A stretch of DNA of 64,000 nucleotides, taken from positions 62,001-126,000 of the forward strand of contig NZ_DLHM01000002.1 in the NCBI RefSeq assembly GCF_002483205.1, given 5' to 3'. The position numbers and the translations under genes are program-made. Source of the stretch: Flavihumibacter sp. UBA7668. GTDB taxonomy: Bacteria; Bacteroidota; Bacteroidia; Chitinophagales; Chitinophagaceae. The notes under the pieces are model-generated. The model worked only from the letters and a program-made list of their open reading frames with translations, had not been told where the DNA came from and ran no database searches. How positions within the stretch are numbered: the stretch's first letter is position 1; each line of letters starts with the position of its first letter. Below are positions 33,862 through 42,481 of the stretch, one piece after another.

Positions 33862-35514
33862 ATGCTTCAGCGCTTTTTATTAATCTGTACGGCAAGTCTG
33901 GCAATTGTAGATGCTTCTGCCCAGGCACCACAGAAAACAGCGGCAGCTACCGGGATAAGCCGCCCTAAATTGGTTATTGGCCTTGTGGTAGATCAGATGA
34001 GATGGGATTTTCTATATCGGTATCAGGATCGATATCAGACAAACGGCGGATTTAACCGGCTCCTGAAACAGGGGTTTTCCAATGAAAATACCTTTATTCC
34101 CTATGCGCCAACTGTTACGGCCTGCGGTCATAGTACCATTTATACCGGAAGTGTTCCTGCAATTACAGGTATTGCTGGTAATGCCTGGTACGACCAGCGA
34201 CTGAACAGAACGGTGTATTGTGTTGAAGATGCAACAGTGAGTACCGTTGGAAGCAGCTCCAAAGCAGGACAAATGAGTCCCCGGAATATGCATACCACCA
34301 CCATTGGCGATGAATTGAAGCTGGCTACTAATTTCAGGTCAAAAGTTATTGGTATTGCTATCAAAGACCGGGGTGGAATTCTGCCAGCCGGACATACTGC
34401 GAATGGGGCATACTGGTACGATGGAAGCAGCGGTAACTGGATCACTTCTACCTATTATCGTACGGAACTTCCAACCTGGGTAAAATCCTTTAATGACGCA
34501 AAATGGGTGGATAAATACTATGAAGCGGGATGGAATACCCTGTATCCGATCGATACATATATCAACAGCGACAAAGAAAGCAAGCCCTATAAAAGCAGGC
34601 CATTGGGGTCGAATGCAGCAGCTCATCCCTATGATTTGAAAAGTATGATCGGAAAAAATTTCGGTGCCATATCTTCCACTCCATTTGGAAATACAATGAC
34701 CCTGGAACTGGCAAAAGCAGCCGTAAAGGGAGAATCCCTTGGGAAAGGAGCGGTAACGGATATGCTTACCGTAAGTTTATCTTCACCAGATTATATTGGT
34801 CATTCCTTCGGTCCCAATTCAGTTGAAGTGGAAGATACCTATCTGCGGCTGGATAAGGAATTGGGCGCATTTTTTGAATTTCTGGATAAGGAAATCGGAA
34901 AAGGACAATACCTGTTTTTTATTTCTGCAGATCACGGAGTTGCACATATTCCCGGCTTCATGAAAGAACATAAAATTCCGGCTGGAACTTTTGATGATGG
35001 CAAATGCAAAGAAGGTATGAATGCATTGCTGAAAGAAAAGTTTGGGCAGTCGAATTTGATTGTAAGTATGTATAATTATCAGGTTCATCTGAACCGTCCA
35101 TTGATCGACAGCCTGGATCTTGACAAAGATGAAATCACCGAATCTGTAATTCGCTACATGCAAAAACAACCGGAAGTGATGCGGGCTTTTGACATTGCAG
35201 AACTTTCAGAAACAACCCTGCCTTCAAAATTAAAAACCATGATCGCAAATGGATATGATCCAAACAGAGGGGGCGATGTGCAGTTCGTTTTATATCCACA
35301 GTATATTGATGGCGGACCAACTGGTACAACCCATGGTTTATGGAATCCGTATGATTCCCATATTCCATTGGTATGGTATGGCTGGAATATAAAACCGGGC
35401 AAATCCAATAAGGAAGTGTATATGTCAGATATAGCTCCAACCATTGCTGCTTTATTACATATTCAAATGCCCAATGGAACGGTTGGTAAACCTATAGATG
35501 CCATTCTCCCCTAA
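33862..35514 (+). CDS. PafA-type periplasmic alkaline phosphatase family protein
   Basis: A 550-aa alkaline phosphatase superfamily enzyme with signal peptide MLQRFLLICTASLAIVDASAQ. LVVDQMRWDFLYRY carries the first metal Asp (Asp44); PTVTACGHSTIYTGSVPAITGIAGN contains the Thr nucleophile region (Thr84/Thr86) and an active-site Asn; Lys168-Asp-Arg170 (KDRGGILPAGH) matches the Lys/Arg pair typical of the monoesterase PafA; SPDYIGHSFGP and SADHGVAHIPG supply Asp/His metal ligands. PafA releases phosphate constitutively in Bacteroidota. It should be a zinc enzyme of the periplasm. Confidence 0.92.
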   Translation: MLQRFLLICTASLAIVDASAQAPQKTAAATGISRPKLVIGLVVDQMRWDFLYRYQDRYQTNGGFNRLLKQGFSNENTFIPYAPTVTACGHSTIYTGSVPAITGIAGNAWYDQRLNRTVYCVEDATVSTVGSSSKAGQMSPRNMHTTTIGDELKLATNFRSKVIGIAIKDRGGILPAGHTANGAYWYDGSSGNWITSTYYRTELPTWVKSFNDAKWVDKYYEAGWNTLYPIDTYINSDKESKPYKSRPLGSNAAAHPYDLKSMIGKNFGAISSTPFGNTMTLELAKAAVKGESLGKGAVTDMLTVSLSSPDYIGHSFGPNSVEVEDTYLRLDKELGAFFEFLDKEIGKGQYLFFISADHGVAHIPGFMKEHKIPAGTFDDGKCKEGMNALLKEKFGQSNLIVSMYNYQVHLNRPLIDSLDLDKDEITESVIRYMQKQPEVMRAFDIAELSETTLPSKLKTMIANGYDPNRGGDVQFVLYPQYIDGGPTGTTHGLWNPYDSHIPLVWYGWNIKPGKSNKEVYMSDIAPTIAALLHIQMPNGTVGKPIDAILP

Positions 35515-35543
35515 TATTTTCCTGAGGTATTCAGGTATATTAA

Positions 35544-35575
35544 CCCGAACCGTTCAACGGTTCGGGATTTTTTTT
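35544..35575 (+). terminator. Intrinsic terminator after the phosphatase gene
   Basis: Stem CCCGAACCG / CGGTTCGGG with loop TTCAA, then A and eight Ts. A strong factor-independent terminator 30 bases past the stop. Confidence 0.92.
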
Positions 35576-35615
35576 AGGATAGATTGTAGATTCGCCCTAT
35601 ATCAAAGCGGTTAAA

Positions 35616-38465
35616 ATGAAAAAAAGCTCATTTTCAGGTAAATGGTTGCTCCTGTTTCTTGTCGGTTTTGGATGGACGGAATCGTTGCTTGCTCAAACAG
35701 CTATGGACGCGGTTTTGTCGCCGGATCCATCGGTGAAAATCGGGAAACTGGAGAATGGACTCACCTATTATATCAGGCAAAATAAAAAGCCTGAAAATAA
35801 AGTGGAACTAAGACTGGCATTGAATGCAGGGTCTATTAATGAAGACGAAGATCAGTTAGGGCTGGCACATATGGCTGAGCACATGGCCTTTAATGGTACA
35901 AAAAACTTTAAGAAGAATGAACTGATTTCCTTTTTGCAGGATATCGGTGTTGGATTTGGAAACGATCTGAATGCATACACCAGTTTTGATGAAACGGTCT
36001 ACATGTTACCAATCCCCACAGATAAACCGGGTAATCTTGAAAAAGGATTTCAGGTACTGGAAGATTGGGCCCATCAGGTTACCTATCTTGATGAAGATAT
36101 AGAATCGGAAAGAGCCATCATACTGGAAGAAAGCCGATTGGGAAAAGGTGCGCAGGATCGTATGATGCGGCAGGTGTATCCTAAATTATTTGCGGGATCA
36201 AAATATGCCGTACGCTTACCAATCGGATCTGAACCAATCATTAAAAATTTTAAACCGGATCTTATTCGTCGGTATTATAAAGACTGGTACCGGCCAAACC
36301 TGATGGCTGTATTGGTTGTAGGTGATGTGGATCCTGTTAAAGCGGAAGAACTCATAAAAAAACATTTTGCCGGTTTAAAAAATCCGGTGAATGAACGCAA
36401 ACGGGAATTGGTTAAAATTCCTGCCTATGCCGCAAGTGAGGCAATAGTGGTTACGGATAAAGAAGCAACAGGATATTCGATTACACTTAACTATCCGATA
36501 AAGGAAGCGAAAGAAGATCCTACGGTGAGTGGCTATCGCAGGAACCTGATTCGTCAGTTGTTTTCAAGTATGCTGAACCAGCGTTTACAGGAATTGACAC
36601 AGCAGGCGAATCCGCCTTTTGTTGGAGCGGGTGCAGGATTTGGTGAGTTTGTTCGTGGCCATGAAAACTTTCGTGCGGTTGCTTTTGTAGGCACTGGTGA
36701 TATAAAGAAAGGCCTGGATGCGCTGAGTACGGAATTGCATCGGGTCTATCGGCATGGATTCCTTGCTTCTGAATTGGACCGGTCGAAAAAAACGCTGCTG
36801 AATTCAATGGAACGTTCCTATAATAACCGGGATAAAACAGAATCACAGGTTTGGGTGGATGAATATGTACGGAATTTTTTAACGGGCGAAGTCATCCCGG
36901 GTATCGAAAAAGAATTCCAGCTAACTAAAGAAATGTTGCCGGGTATAGGATTGGATGAGTTGAATGCAATGGCAAAAAATGCAATGAATGAAAGCAATCA
37001 GTTGGTTTATGTAACCGGACCAGAACAGGCAGCTTCTGCTGATTTACCGACCGAAAATGAATTGCTTGCGATTGTTGCGGATAATGCAAAAAAGACAATT
37101 AATCCGTATGTTGAAAATGTGGTGACTACTTCATTATTAGCTACAATGCCAAAAGCGGGAAAACTTACCAGGACAGAAAAGGACACTAAGATGGGATCCA
37201 CCAGAATTACGCTGAGTAATGGAGTGGTGGTTACGCTTAAACCTACCTCTTTTAAGAACGATCAAATCCTGATGGGGGCTACTAAAAACGGAGGAAAGAA
37301 TTTATATGGCGTGGCTGATAAATTCAATACGCAGTTTGCGGTGCAGGTTGTTTCTTCAATGGGTGTGGGAAGTTTTACACCCGCCGATTTGAAAAAAGCA
37401 CTGGCAGGTAAAACGGTGAATCTCACGCCTTCAATTGGAGAAGTAACGGATGGATTAAATGGCTCATCGGGTAACAAGGATATTGAGACACTTTTGCAGT
37501 TGGTTCATTTATATATGACACAGCCGCGAAAGGATACAGCACTTTTTAATGCGTATAAACAACGATCAATAGCACAATATGCAGCCTTATCGTCCAATCC
37601 TCAGGCCGCATTTTTGGATACACTGAATCAGATCATGTATAATAATAATCCCCTGTCACCGATTGTGTTTCCTAAAGTCGAGAATTTTAAGGAAATCAAA
37701 CTGGATAGGGTGATGGAAATTTATCGGGAAAGGATTGGAGATGCTACCGGAATGCAGTTTGTTTTTGTTGGTAGTTTCAAGGAGGAAGAGTTGATTCCCT
37801 TATTGGAAACCTATCTGGGCAGCCTGCCGGTAAGTGGAAGAAAAGTGGAGAAAAAAGATAATAAGGTTCGGCCGGTGACCGGGAAAAAAGAATTGGTTGT
37901 TCGGAAAGGTAAAGAGCAAAAAAGCCTGATTCTGAATTTTTATACCGGTGAATTGCCCTACAGCCAGGATATGGAGTTGAAAGCAAATGCAATTGCAGAA
38001 ATATTAAATATTCGGGTAATAGAGGAATTAAGGGAAAAAATACAGGGAATTTATGGGGGCGGATTTTTTGCTGATGTTACAAAGTATCCATATCCGAATT
38101 ATTCCTTTGTATTGCAATTACCCTGTGGCCCGGAAAAGGTGGATACCTTATTGAAGGCAGTGCAGTCGGAAATTGACTGGATAACCAAAAAAGGTCCTGA
38201 TACTTCTTATCTGAATAAGGTGAAAAAACAGTGGCTGGAACAATACAAGACCAGTCAGAAAGAAAACGGTCGCTGGTTGCAGGAGTTACTGGGACAGGTT
38301 GGCGAAGGCAATGATCCTTCCTATTTTCTTCAGTATGAGCAGATGGTAAATAAACTGACCGTTAAAGACATACAGGCTGCAGCACAAAAACTCTTCAATG
38401 GCAAAAATATTTTCAGTGCAGTTTTAATGCCGGAAAAAATCGAAGAAACGAAGAAAGCGTTTTAG
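35616..38465 (+). CDS. M16 family zinc metallopeptidase (pitrilysin type)
   Basis: A 949-aa exported protease. Signal peptide to about residue 27 (TESLLAQ). The inverted zinc motif HxxEH is His85-Met-Ala-Glu88-His89 (LAHMAEHMAFNGTKNF), with the third ligand in ESERAIILEESRLG. Two further M16 inactive-like domains follow (PVNERKRELVKIP; VNLTPSIGEVTDGLNGSSGNKDIETLLQLVHLYMTQPRKD). Such proteins degrade peptides in the periplasm. The 5'UTR is short; the promoter was not identified. Its 3' end lies beside a repeat array. Confidence 0.9.
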   Translation: MKKSSFSGKWLLLFLVGFGWTESLLAQTAMDAVLSPDPSVKIGKLENGLTYYIRQNKKPENKVELRLALNAGSINEDEDQLGLAHMAEHMAFNGTKNFKKNELISFLQDIGVGFGNDLNAYTSFDETVYMLPIPTDKPGNLEKGFQVLEDWAHQVTYLDEDIESERAIILEESRLGKGAQDRMMRQVYPKLFAGSKYAVRLPIGSEPIIKNFKPDLIRRYYKDWYRPNLMAVLVVGDVDPVKAEELIKKHFAGLKNPVNERKRELVKIPAYAASEAIVVTDKEATGYSITLNYPIKEAKEDPTVSGYRRNLIRQLFSSMLNQRLQELTQQANPPFVGAGAGFGEFVRGHENFRAVAFVGTGDIKKGLDALSTELHRVYRHGFLASELDRSKKTLLNSMERSYNNRDKTESQVWVDEYVRNFLTGEVIPGIEKEFQLTKEMLPGIGLDELNAMAKNAMNESNQLVYVTGPEQAASADLPTENELLAIVADNAKKTINPYVENVVTTSLLATMPKAGKLTRTEKDTKMGSTRITLSNGVVVTLKPTSFKNDQILMGATKNGGKNLYGVADKFNTQFAVQVVSSMGVGSFTPADLKKALAGKTVNLTPSIGEVTDGLNGSSGNKDIETLLQLVHLYMTQPRKDTALFNAYKQRSIAQYAALSSNPQAAFLDTLNQIMYNNNPLSPIVFPKVENFKEIKLDRVMEIYRERIGDATGMQFVFVGSFKEEELIPLLETYLGSLPVSGRKVEKKDNKVRPVTGKKELVVRKGKEQKSLILNFYTGELPYSQDMELKANAIAEILNIRVIEELREKIQGIYGGGFFADVTKYPYPNYSFVLQLPCGPEKVDTLLKAVQSEIDWITKKGPDTSYLNKVKKQWLEQYKTSQKENGRWLQELLGQVGEGNDPSYFLQYEQMVNKLTVKDIQAAAQKLFNGKNIFSAVLMPEKIEETKKAF

Positions 38466-38597
38466 GTGTCAGACACCAGTGAGACAGGTGTCAGATACAT
38501 GTCTAAGAGTGTTCTAACATGTATCTGATACCTGTCTAACAACGTTCTAACATGTATCTGACACCTCTCTAACAACGTTCTAACACCTGTCTGACAC
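38466..38597. repeat. 33-bp repeat array with long hairpin
   Basis: The unit GTTCTAACATGTATCTGAYA...CTAACAAC starts at 38511, 38544 and 38577 (period 33 bp, the last copy partial). The left part is an inverted copy: CAGGTGTCAGATACATG (38485-38501) pairs with CATGTATCTGATACCTG (38518-38534), 16 of 17 bases. A 13-bp palindrome GGTGTCAGACACC sits at the M16 stop. It separates two convergent genes and lacks a T-run. Confidence 0.75.
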
Positions 38598-39662
38598 CTA
38601 ATTCCTGTTAATGCAATTCAAATCAGTGAAAGCTTCTTCCAGACGTAGCACGAACTGATCCTGCCCCTTACGTAACCAGGCTCTCGGATCATAATATTTT
38701 TTATTCGGCTTATTCGGGCCCTCAGGATTACCCAACTGGCCCTGCAGATACAATTCATTTTTCTTGTAATATCCCAATACACCTTCCCAGAATGCCCATT
38801 GCATATCTGTATCAATATTCATTTTGATTACACCATACCCCAGGGTTTCATGAATCTGCTCTTTCGGCGATCCGCTTCCACCATGGAATACAAAGAATAC
38901 CGGCTTGTCTTCCGTGTTGAACTGCTGTTTGATATAATCCTGGCTGTTCTTAAGGATTTCTGGACGAAGTTCCACATTACCCGGACTATAAACACCATGC
39001 ACATTACCAAATGCCGCAGCCACTGTAAAGAGACGGCCAATTTTGCCGAGTTCTTCATAAGCATACGCCACGTGCTGAGGCTGCGTGTATAATTTATCAT
39101 TCTCCACACCGCTATTATCAACCCCGTCTTCTTCACCCCCGGTTACTCCCAGTTCAATTTCAATACCCATGCCAAGCGGCTGCATTCTTTTGTAAAAACT
39201 GGCAGACGTCTGAATGTTTTCTTCCAGACTTTCTTCTGAAAGATCCAGCATATGAGAGCTAAACAGGGGCTGGCCTTTCTCTTTATGAAAGGTTTCACCT
39301 GCATCAATCAGGGCAGAAATCCAGGGAAGCCATTTATGTGCAGCATGGTCGGTATGTAATACGACCGGTACTCCATAATATTTGGCAACATTATGAACAT
39401 GCAGCGCTCCGGAAATAGCTCCGGAAATATTTGCCTGTAATTTGTCATTGGGCATTCCCTTTCCGGCCATAAACTGAGCTCCACCGTTGGAAAACTGAAT
39501 GATCACCGGAGAATTAACTTTAGCGGCAGTTTCCAGGGTCGCATTAATGGAATCAGTTCCAATCGTATTTACCGCTGGCATCGCAAATTTGTTGGCTTTG
39601 GCGTCTTTATAAAGGGCTTCCAATTCATCGCCGAAAAGAACGCCTGCACTGTACTTACTCAT
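38598..39662 (-). CDS. fbaA: Class II fructose-bisphosphate aldolase
   Basis: A 354-aa zinc aldolase of glycolysis and gluconeogenesis. HTDHAAHKWLPWI carries the zinc His and catalytic Asp; SSHMLDLSEESLEENI, GMGIEIELGVTGGEEDGVDNS, FGNVHGVYSPGNVELRPEIL and VFHGGSGSPKEQIHE contain the further zinc and phosphate ligands; KMNIDTDMQWAF follows. Length and motifs fit the FbaA (type A) form. It is transcribed leftwards with no nearby operon partner. Confidence 0.95.
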   Translation of the reverse strand: MSKYSAGVLFGDELEALYKDAKANKFAMPAVNTIGTDSINATLETAAKVNSPVIIQFSNGGAQFMAGKGMPNDKLQANISGAISGALHVHNVAKYYGVPVVLHTDHAAHKWLPWISALIDAGETFHKEKGQPLFSSHMLDLSEESLEENIQTSASFYKRMQPLGMGIEIELGVTGGEEDGVDNSGVENDKLYTQPQHVAYAYEELGKIGRLFTVAAAFGNVHGVYSPGNVELRPEILKNSQDYIKQQFNTEDKPVFFVFHGGSGSPKEQIHETLGYGVIKMNIDTDMQWAFWEGVLGYYKKNELYLQGQLGNPEGPNKPNKKYYDPRAWLRKGQDQFVLRLEEAFTDLNCINRN

Positions 39663-39739
39663 TTTCTATTGGTTGGTTAAGTTGATTAAACAGACAACTA
39701 CAATCGTTAAAAAGAAGCGCTAATATAGCAAATAATGGT

Positions 39740-40846
39740 TTAATCCTCTGAACGTCCCCAAAACCGGGGAATCAGCAGCAGGTTTTTACGCAAACAGACT
39801 TTCAGGTGTTCTTTTACCAGTTGTCCCATGTTCTGAACCTTCAACAACCCCTTATGATGCTGATGCAATTCACTCAGTTCCGCAGATAATTGCCGGATTT
39901 TTTCCGGAGTGGAAATCGTATCCTTCCCCATAATATCCAGCAATTCCTTAATGCGGTAACGGGCCGCTACCAGACGAAAAGTCATCATGGTCCGTTCCTC
40001 CGTCTGGTATTGTTCAATACTGTCTCTGTTCAGGTGTTTGATCGTAGTTTCAACCAGCGGAAAATTTTCTTTGAAAAACTGTGGCAGGTATAGACTCTTT
40101 CGCCCCTCATAAGACTGCTGATCAAAGTCGATCGCCCTGATCCGGTACTGGTAATCTTCAATATCCGGCGTAATGTCAATCACAAAATTATAACTCCGCA
40201 TATCGCCCAGCAGCCTTACAAAACAACGTTCGTTAAACTTCACAAACTCTTTCGCAATCCTGATTTTATTTGTATCCGGACGATTCAAATGCTGTTTGAT
40301 AAATACATCACCGGGAATACCGGGAATATGTTCCTCTACCAGCGTATGGTTATTCGTTAAATACGTAATCCGGTTGGGCGATAACATATGCTCGAGCTCC
40401 AGACCATATATCCTGGAAGCATCTGCCACTTTAATATAGTAGTGATCGTAGTTATCATTGAATTTATTAACGATCCGGATCCGAAATGGCTGGGAATTCC
40501 CAAATGCACAATAATCAATCCGGGCAACATCCAGGTGTTTGCTGAAGGTCATATCTCCTTCCGTCCGCAAAAGTGCATAAATCCGAATCAGACCATCCCG
40601 GATATATTCCCATTCCCGCATATCATATACCACGGTTTCCCACATGGTATCCTGGCCTTCTTTGTCTTTAAGCGCAACGGAATAGGTAAACCGCTGCAGA
40701 TCGCGATAAGCAACCGGTAATTTAACCTCGCGGCCATGGTGTTTCAGAAAGTTACGCAGGGCGGAACTCACCGGAAACATCGGTTTCTTTCTCGATGGCC
40801 GGTCGGGTTCGCCACGTGAAAAGCCGGATCGGAATGCAGAAAACAA
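39740..40846 (-). CDS. Protein of unknown function with kinase-like active-site pattern
   Basis: A 368-aa cytosolic protein I cannot assign to a named family. Residues about 214-220 read GDMRSYN and residues 239-243 read IDFDQ, a spacing that resembles the catalytic loop (xDxxxxN) and metal-binding DFD of protein-kinase-like or aminoglycoside-phosphotransferase-like folds (HipA, CotH). An upstream region (RIRIVNKFNDNYDHYYIKVADAS) could be the ATP-binding beta sheet. Start is uncertain: TTG at 40846 or ATG at 40780. Separated from fbaA by 77 bp and from the BtuF-like gene by 32 bp. Confidence 0.6.
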   Translation of the reverse strand: MFSAFRSGFSRGEPDRPSRKKPMFPVSSALRNFLKHHGREVKLPVAYRDLQRFTYSVALKDKEGQDTMWETVVYDMREWEYIRDGLIRIYALLRTEGDMTFSKHLDVARIDYCAFGNSQPFRIRIVNKFNDNYDHYYIKVADASRIYGLELEHMLSPNRITYLTNNHTLVEEHIPGIPGDVFIKQHLNRPDTNKIRIAKEFVKFNERCFVRLLGDMRSYNFVIDITPDIEDYQYRIRAIDFDQQSYEGRKSLYLPQFFKENFPLVETTIKHLNRDSIEQYQTEERTMMTFRLVAARYRIKELLDIMGKDTISTPEKIRQLSAELSELHQHHKGLLKVQNMGQLVKEHLKVCLRKNLLLIPRFWGRSED

Positions 40847-40878
40847 ATTGACAGATTTAATTGATAATTGAAATCAAT

Positions 40879-41673
40879 TTAGGGATTTACACCAAGCTCA
40901 TCAATCAAATTCTGAAAATAGTCCGGGGCTTTCTTCATCCGGCTGCCATACCAACTGAAATACTCCCCATCCACCAGCCGAATCTGTGTTGCTGGCAAAA
41001 TTTCTTGCAGTTCATCAAGATCCTTTTGTTTAAATGGATAGGGTTCGGAAGAAAGCAATACCAGATCAGGAACTGCTGCCTTCAAATCCGCTATACTTAT
41101 CTCCGGATACCGCACATAATCCGGCCAAATCAGATCAAATCCACAGCTGTTCAGCATATCAAAAATAAAAGTATCCCGGCCAACGGTCATATAGGGGTTT
41201 TTCCAAATCAGATAAGTGGTTTTCAGCGGACTCGCAACACGTCGAAGCCGGATAAACCGATTGCGGATCTCATTTGCCAGTACACTGGCTTCCGCTTTTT
41301 TTCCAACCAGCTCACCAATCCCCAAAATCATATCCAGCGCCGTTTCCAGATTCGATACATCGCTGGTCCAGACCGGAACCAGTTCCCTGATCGCCTCCAC
41401 CTGCTCCCGAACATTTTCTTCTTTATTTGCGATCACCAAATCTGGCCCAAGCCCTACTATTTTATCCAGATGAATGGACTTGGTTCCACCAATCCTTGGT
41501 TTGGTCCGGAACCAATAAGCCGGATGAATGCAGAATTTTGTAATACCTGCCACTTCTTTTTCAAGCCCCAGTTCATACAGAAGTTCTGTTTGAGAAGGAA
41601 CCAGTGAAATAATTCGGGAAGGAGGGAGAGCAAGGTTCACTTCATAACCTGTTTGGTCGGTAAATATCGCCAC
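40879..41673 (-). CDS. BtuF-like class III substrate-binding protein
   Basis: A 264-aa protein of the helical-backbone metal receptor family, which binds cobalamin or siderophore-type ligands. PPSRIISLVPSQTELLYELGLEKEVAGITKFCIHP and GGTKSIHLDKIVGLGPDLVIANKEEN are characteristic, with YFSWYGSRMKKAPDYF near the end. There is no signal peptide, unlike true periplasmic BtuF, so it may be cytoplasmic. No permease, ATPase or BtuB is adjacent. GTG at 41673 gives the family N-terminus; a TTG at 41688 is possible. A hairpin with U-rich tail lies just upstream. Confidence 0.82.
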   Translation of the reverse strand: MAIFTDQTGYEVNLALPPSRIISLVPSQTELLYELGLEKEVAGITKFCIHPAYWFRTKPRIGGTKSIHLDKIVGLGPDLVIANKEENVREQVEAIRELVPVWTSDVSNLETALDMILGIGELVGKKAEASVLANEIRNRFIRLRRVASPLKTTYLIWKNPYMTVGRDTFIFDMLNSCGFDLIWPDYVRYPEISIADLKAAVPDLVLLSSEPYPFKQKDLDELQEILPATQIRLVDGEYFSWYGSRMKKAPDYFQNLIDELGVNP

Positions 41674-41697
41674 TCGTTTTAGCCACAAAATAAGAAA

Positions 41698-41761
41698 GCT
41701 TTTGTTGCAGCAGTGCCAATTGTCAGGTTGTTAGGACAATTGAAACCAGTACAGCAAAAGC
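41698..41761 (-). promoter_or_regulatory. Long hairpin with U-rich tail upstream of the BtuF-like gene
   Basis: Outer arms GCTTTTG (41698-41704) and CAAAAGC (41755-41761); inner arms CAATTGTC (41717-41724) and GACAATTG (41735-41742) with a 10-base loop. On the minus strand the structure is followed by TTTCTTATTTT and then the start region of the BtuF-like gene, the layout of an attenuator or terminator. Confidence 0.5.
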
Positions 41762-42102
41762 CGGGCAACGGAACTACGGTAAAATAAGGTAAGCACAGGC
41801 CAACAAAGGCAGGGATAAAAGAAGAGGTTAGGGGCTATCGACCGATAGCTTCAAGGGGTGGCGGATGGTACAATGAGTCGCTGTTTCAGCGGTCAGGGTG
41901 TATGGATAGTAAAAACGGGGCAACTTAATGAATCGAAGACCACTTCGGCCTCCTGCCTTACAGCTTGGACGGGCTACAGGGCAGGAGGGTACCGGATTTC
42001 AAGATCTGATTCTAAAGAATCAACAGGAGATTCAAAAGAATCCTAGTGGTTTTAAGGACATGGTGCTTTTCACCTGGACATTGGACACTTGAAACCAGTA
42101 CA
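41734..42102 (+). repeat. 20-bp direct repeat pair
   Basis: GGACAATTGAAACCAGTACA at 41734-41753 and GGACACTTGAAACCAGTACA at 42083-42102 differ at one base and are 349 bp apart. They could bracket an inserted element or be two binding sites. Confidence 0.6.
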
Positions 42103-42413
42103 CAGAGTTTTGGACGTATGGTTACTGGACATTGGTTTGCGCCGGCTTCAAGTTGGTTTTAACGCTTTTCGTAGGATTTGGTGCTGATTTCGGTTCTTGG
42201 TTTTTACGTTAGGATTTAGGAAAAAAGGAAGTTGACTGATATTGGATTTTCAATTAGTTTTTTCAAGTCGATATTGGATATAATTGGTTTCTCCGGGATA
42301 TTGGTGCGATTGAATTATCAATCAACTTCTGATACAAAAGTAGGCTCCCACAGTCTACCCCACAAGAGCGCATTTGCTTAATTTTAACAGTTCGGTTTTT
42401 ACTTGTAAACTAG

Positions 42414-42439
42414 TAACGGTCACATAGATGTGACCGTTA
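42414..42439. other. 12-bp perfect hairpin/palindrome downstream of the cystathionine beta-synthase gene
   Basis: TAACGGTCACAT (42414-42425), loop AG, ATGTGACCGTTA (42428-42439). No T-run follows on the minus strand, so it may be a binding site, an mRNA-stabilising hairpin or a terminator lacking a U-tract. Confidence 0.5.
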
Positions 42440-42481
42440 TTGTACCTGTTCAGGTATCGTAAAACTACGTGATTAGCCGCT

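Larger units (their letters stand above)
41690..42481. other. Structured gene-free region of unknown role
   Basis: About 790 bp with no supported ORF; a 62-codon ORF at 41858-42046 encodes a repeat-derived SDSKES/GDSKES tail. Visible structure: stem GCTATC/GATAGC (41833-41848), stem CCTCCTGCC / GGCAGGAGG (41950-41988), two GATTC..GAATC hairpins around 42009-42042, a 20-bp direct repeat at 41734 and 42083, and ATTGG words at 42080, 42131, 42241, 42273 and 42300. A structured RNA or an eroded mobile element is possible. Not recognised as RNase P, tmRNA, 6S or a B12 riboswitch. Confidence 0.6.

Noticed and set aside
41858..42046. 62-codon frame ending in SDSKES and GDSKES
   Set aside because: The tail is the translation of the twin GATTC..GAATC hairpins; no promoter, no family.
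41690..42060. Cobalamin riboswitch, RNase P RNA or tmRNA
   Set aside because: None of the diagnostic motifs (B12-box, P4 helix GAGGAAAGTCC, TCGA-type tmRNA ends) could be found on either strand.
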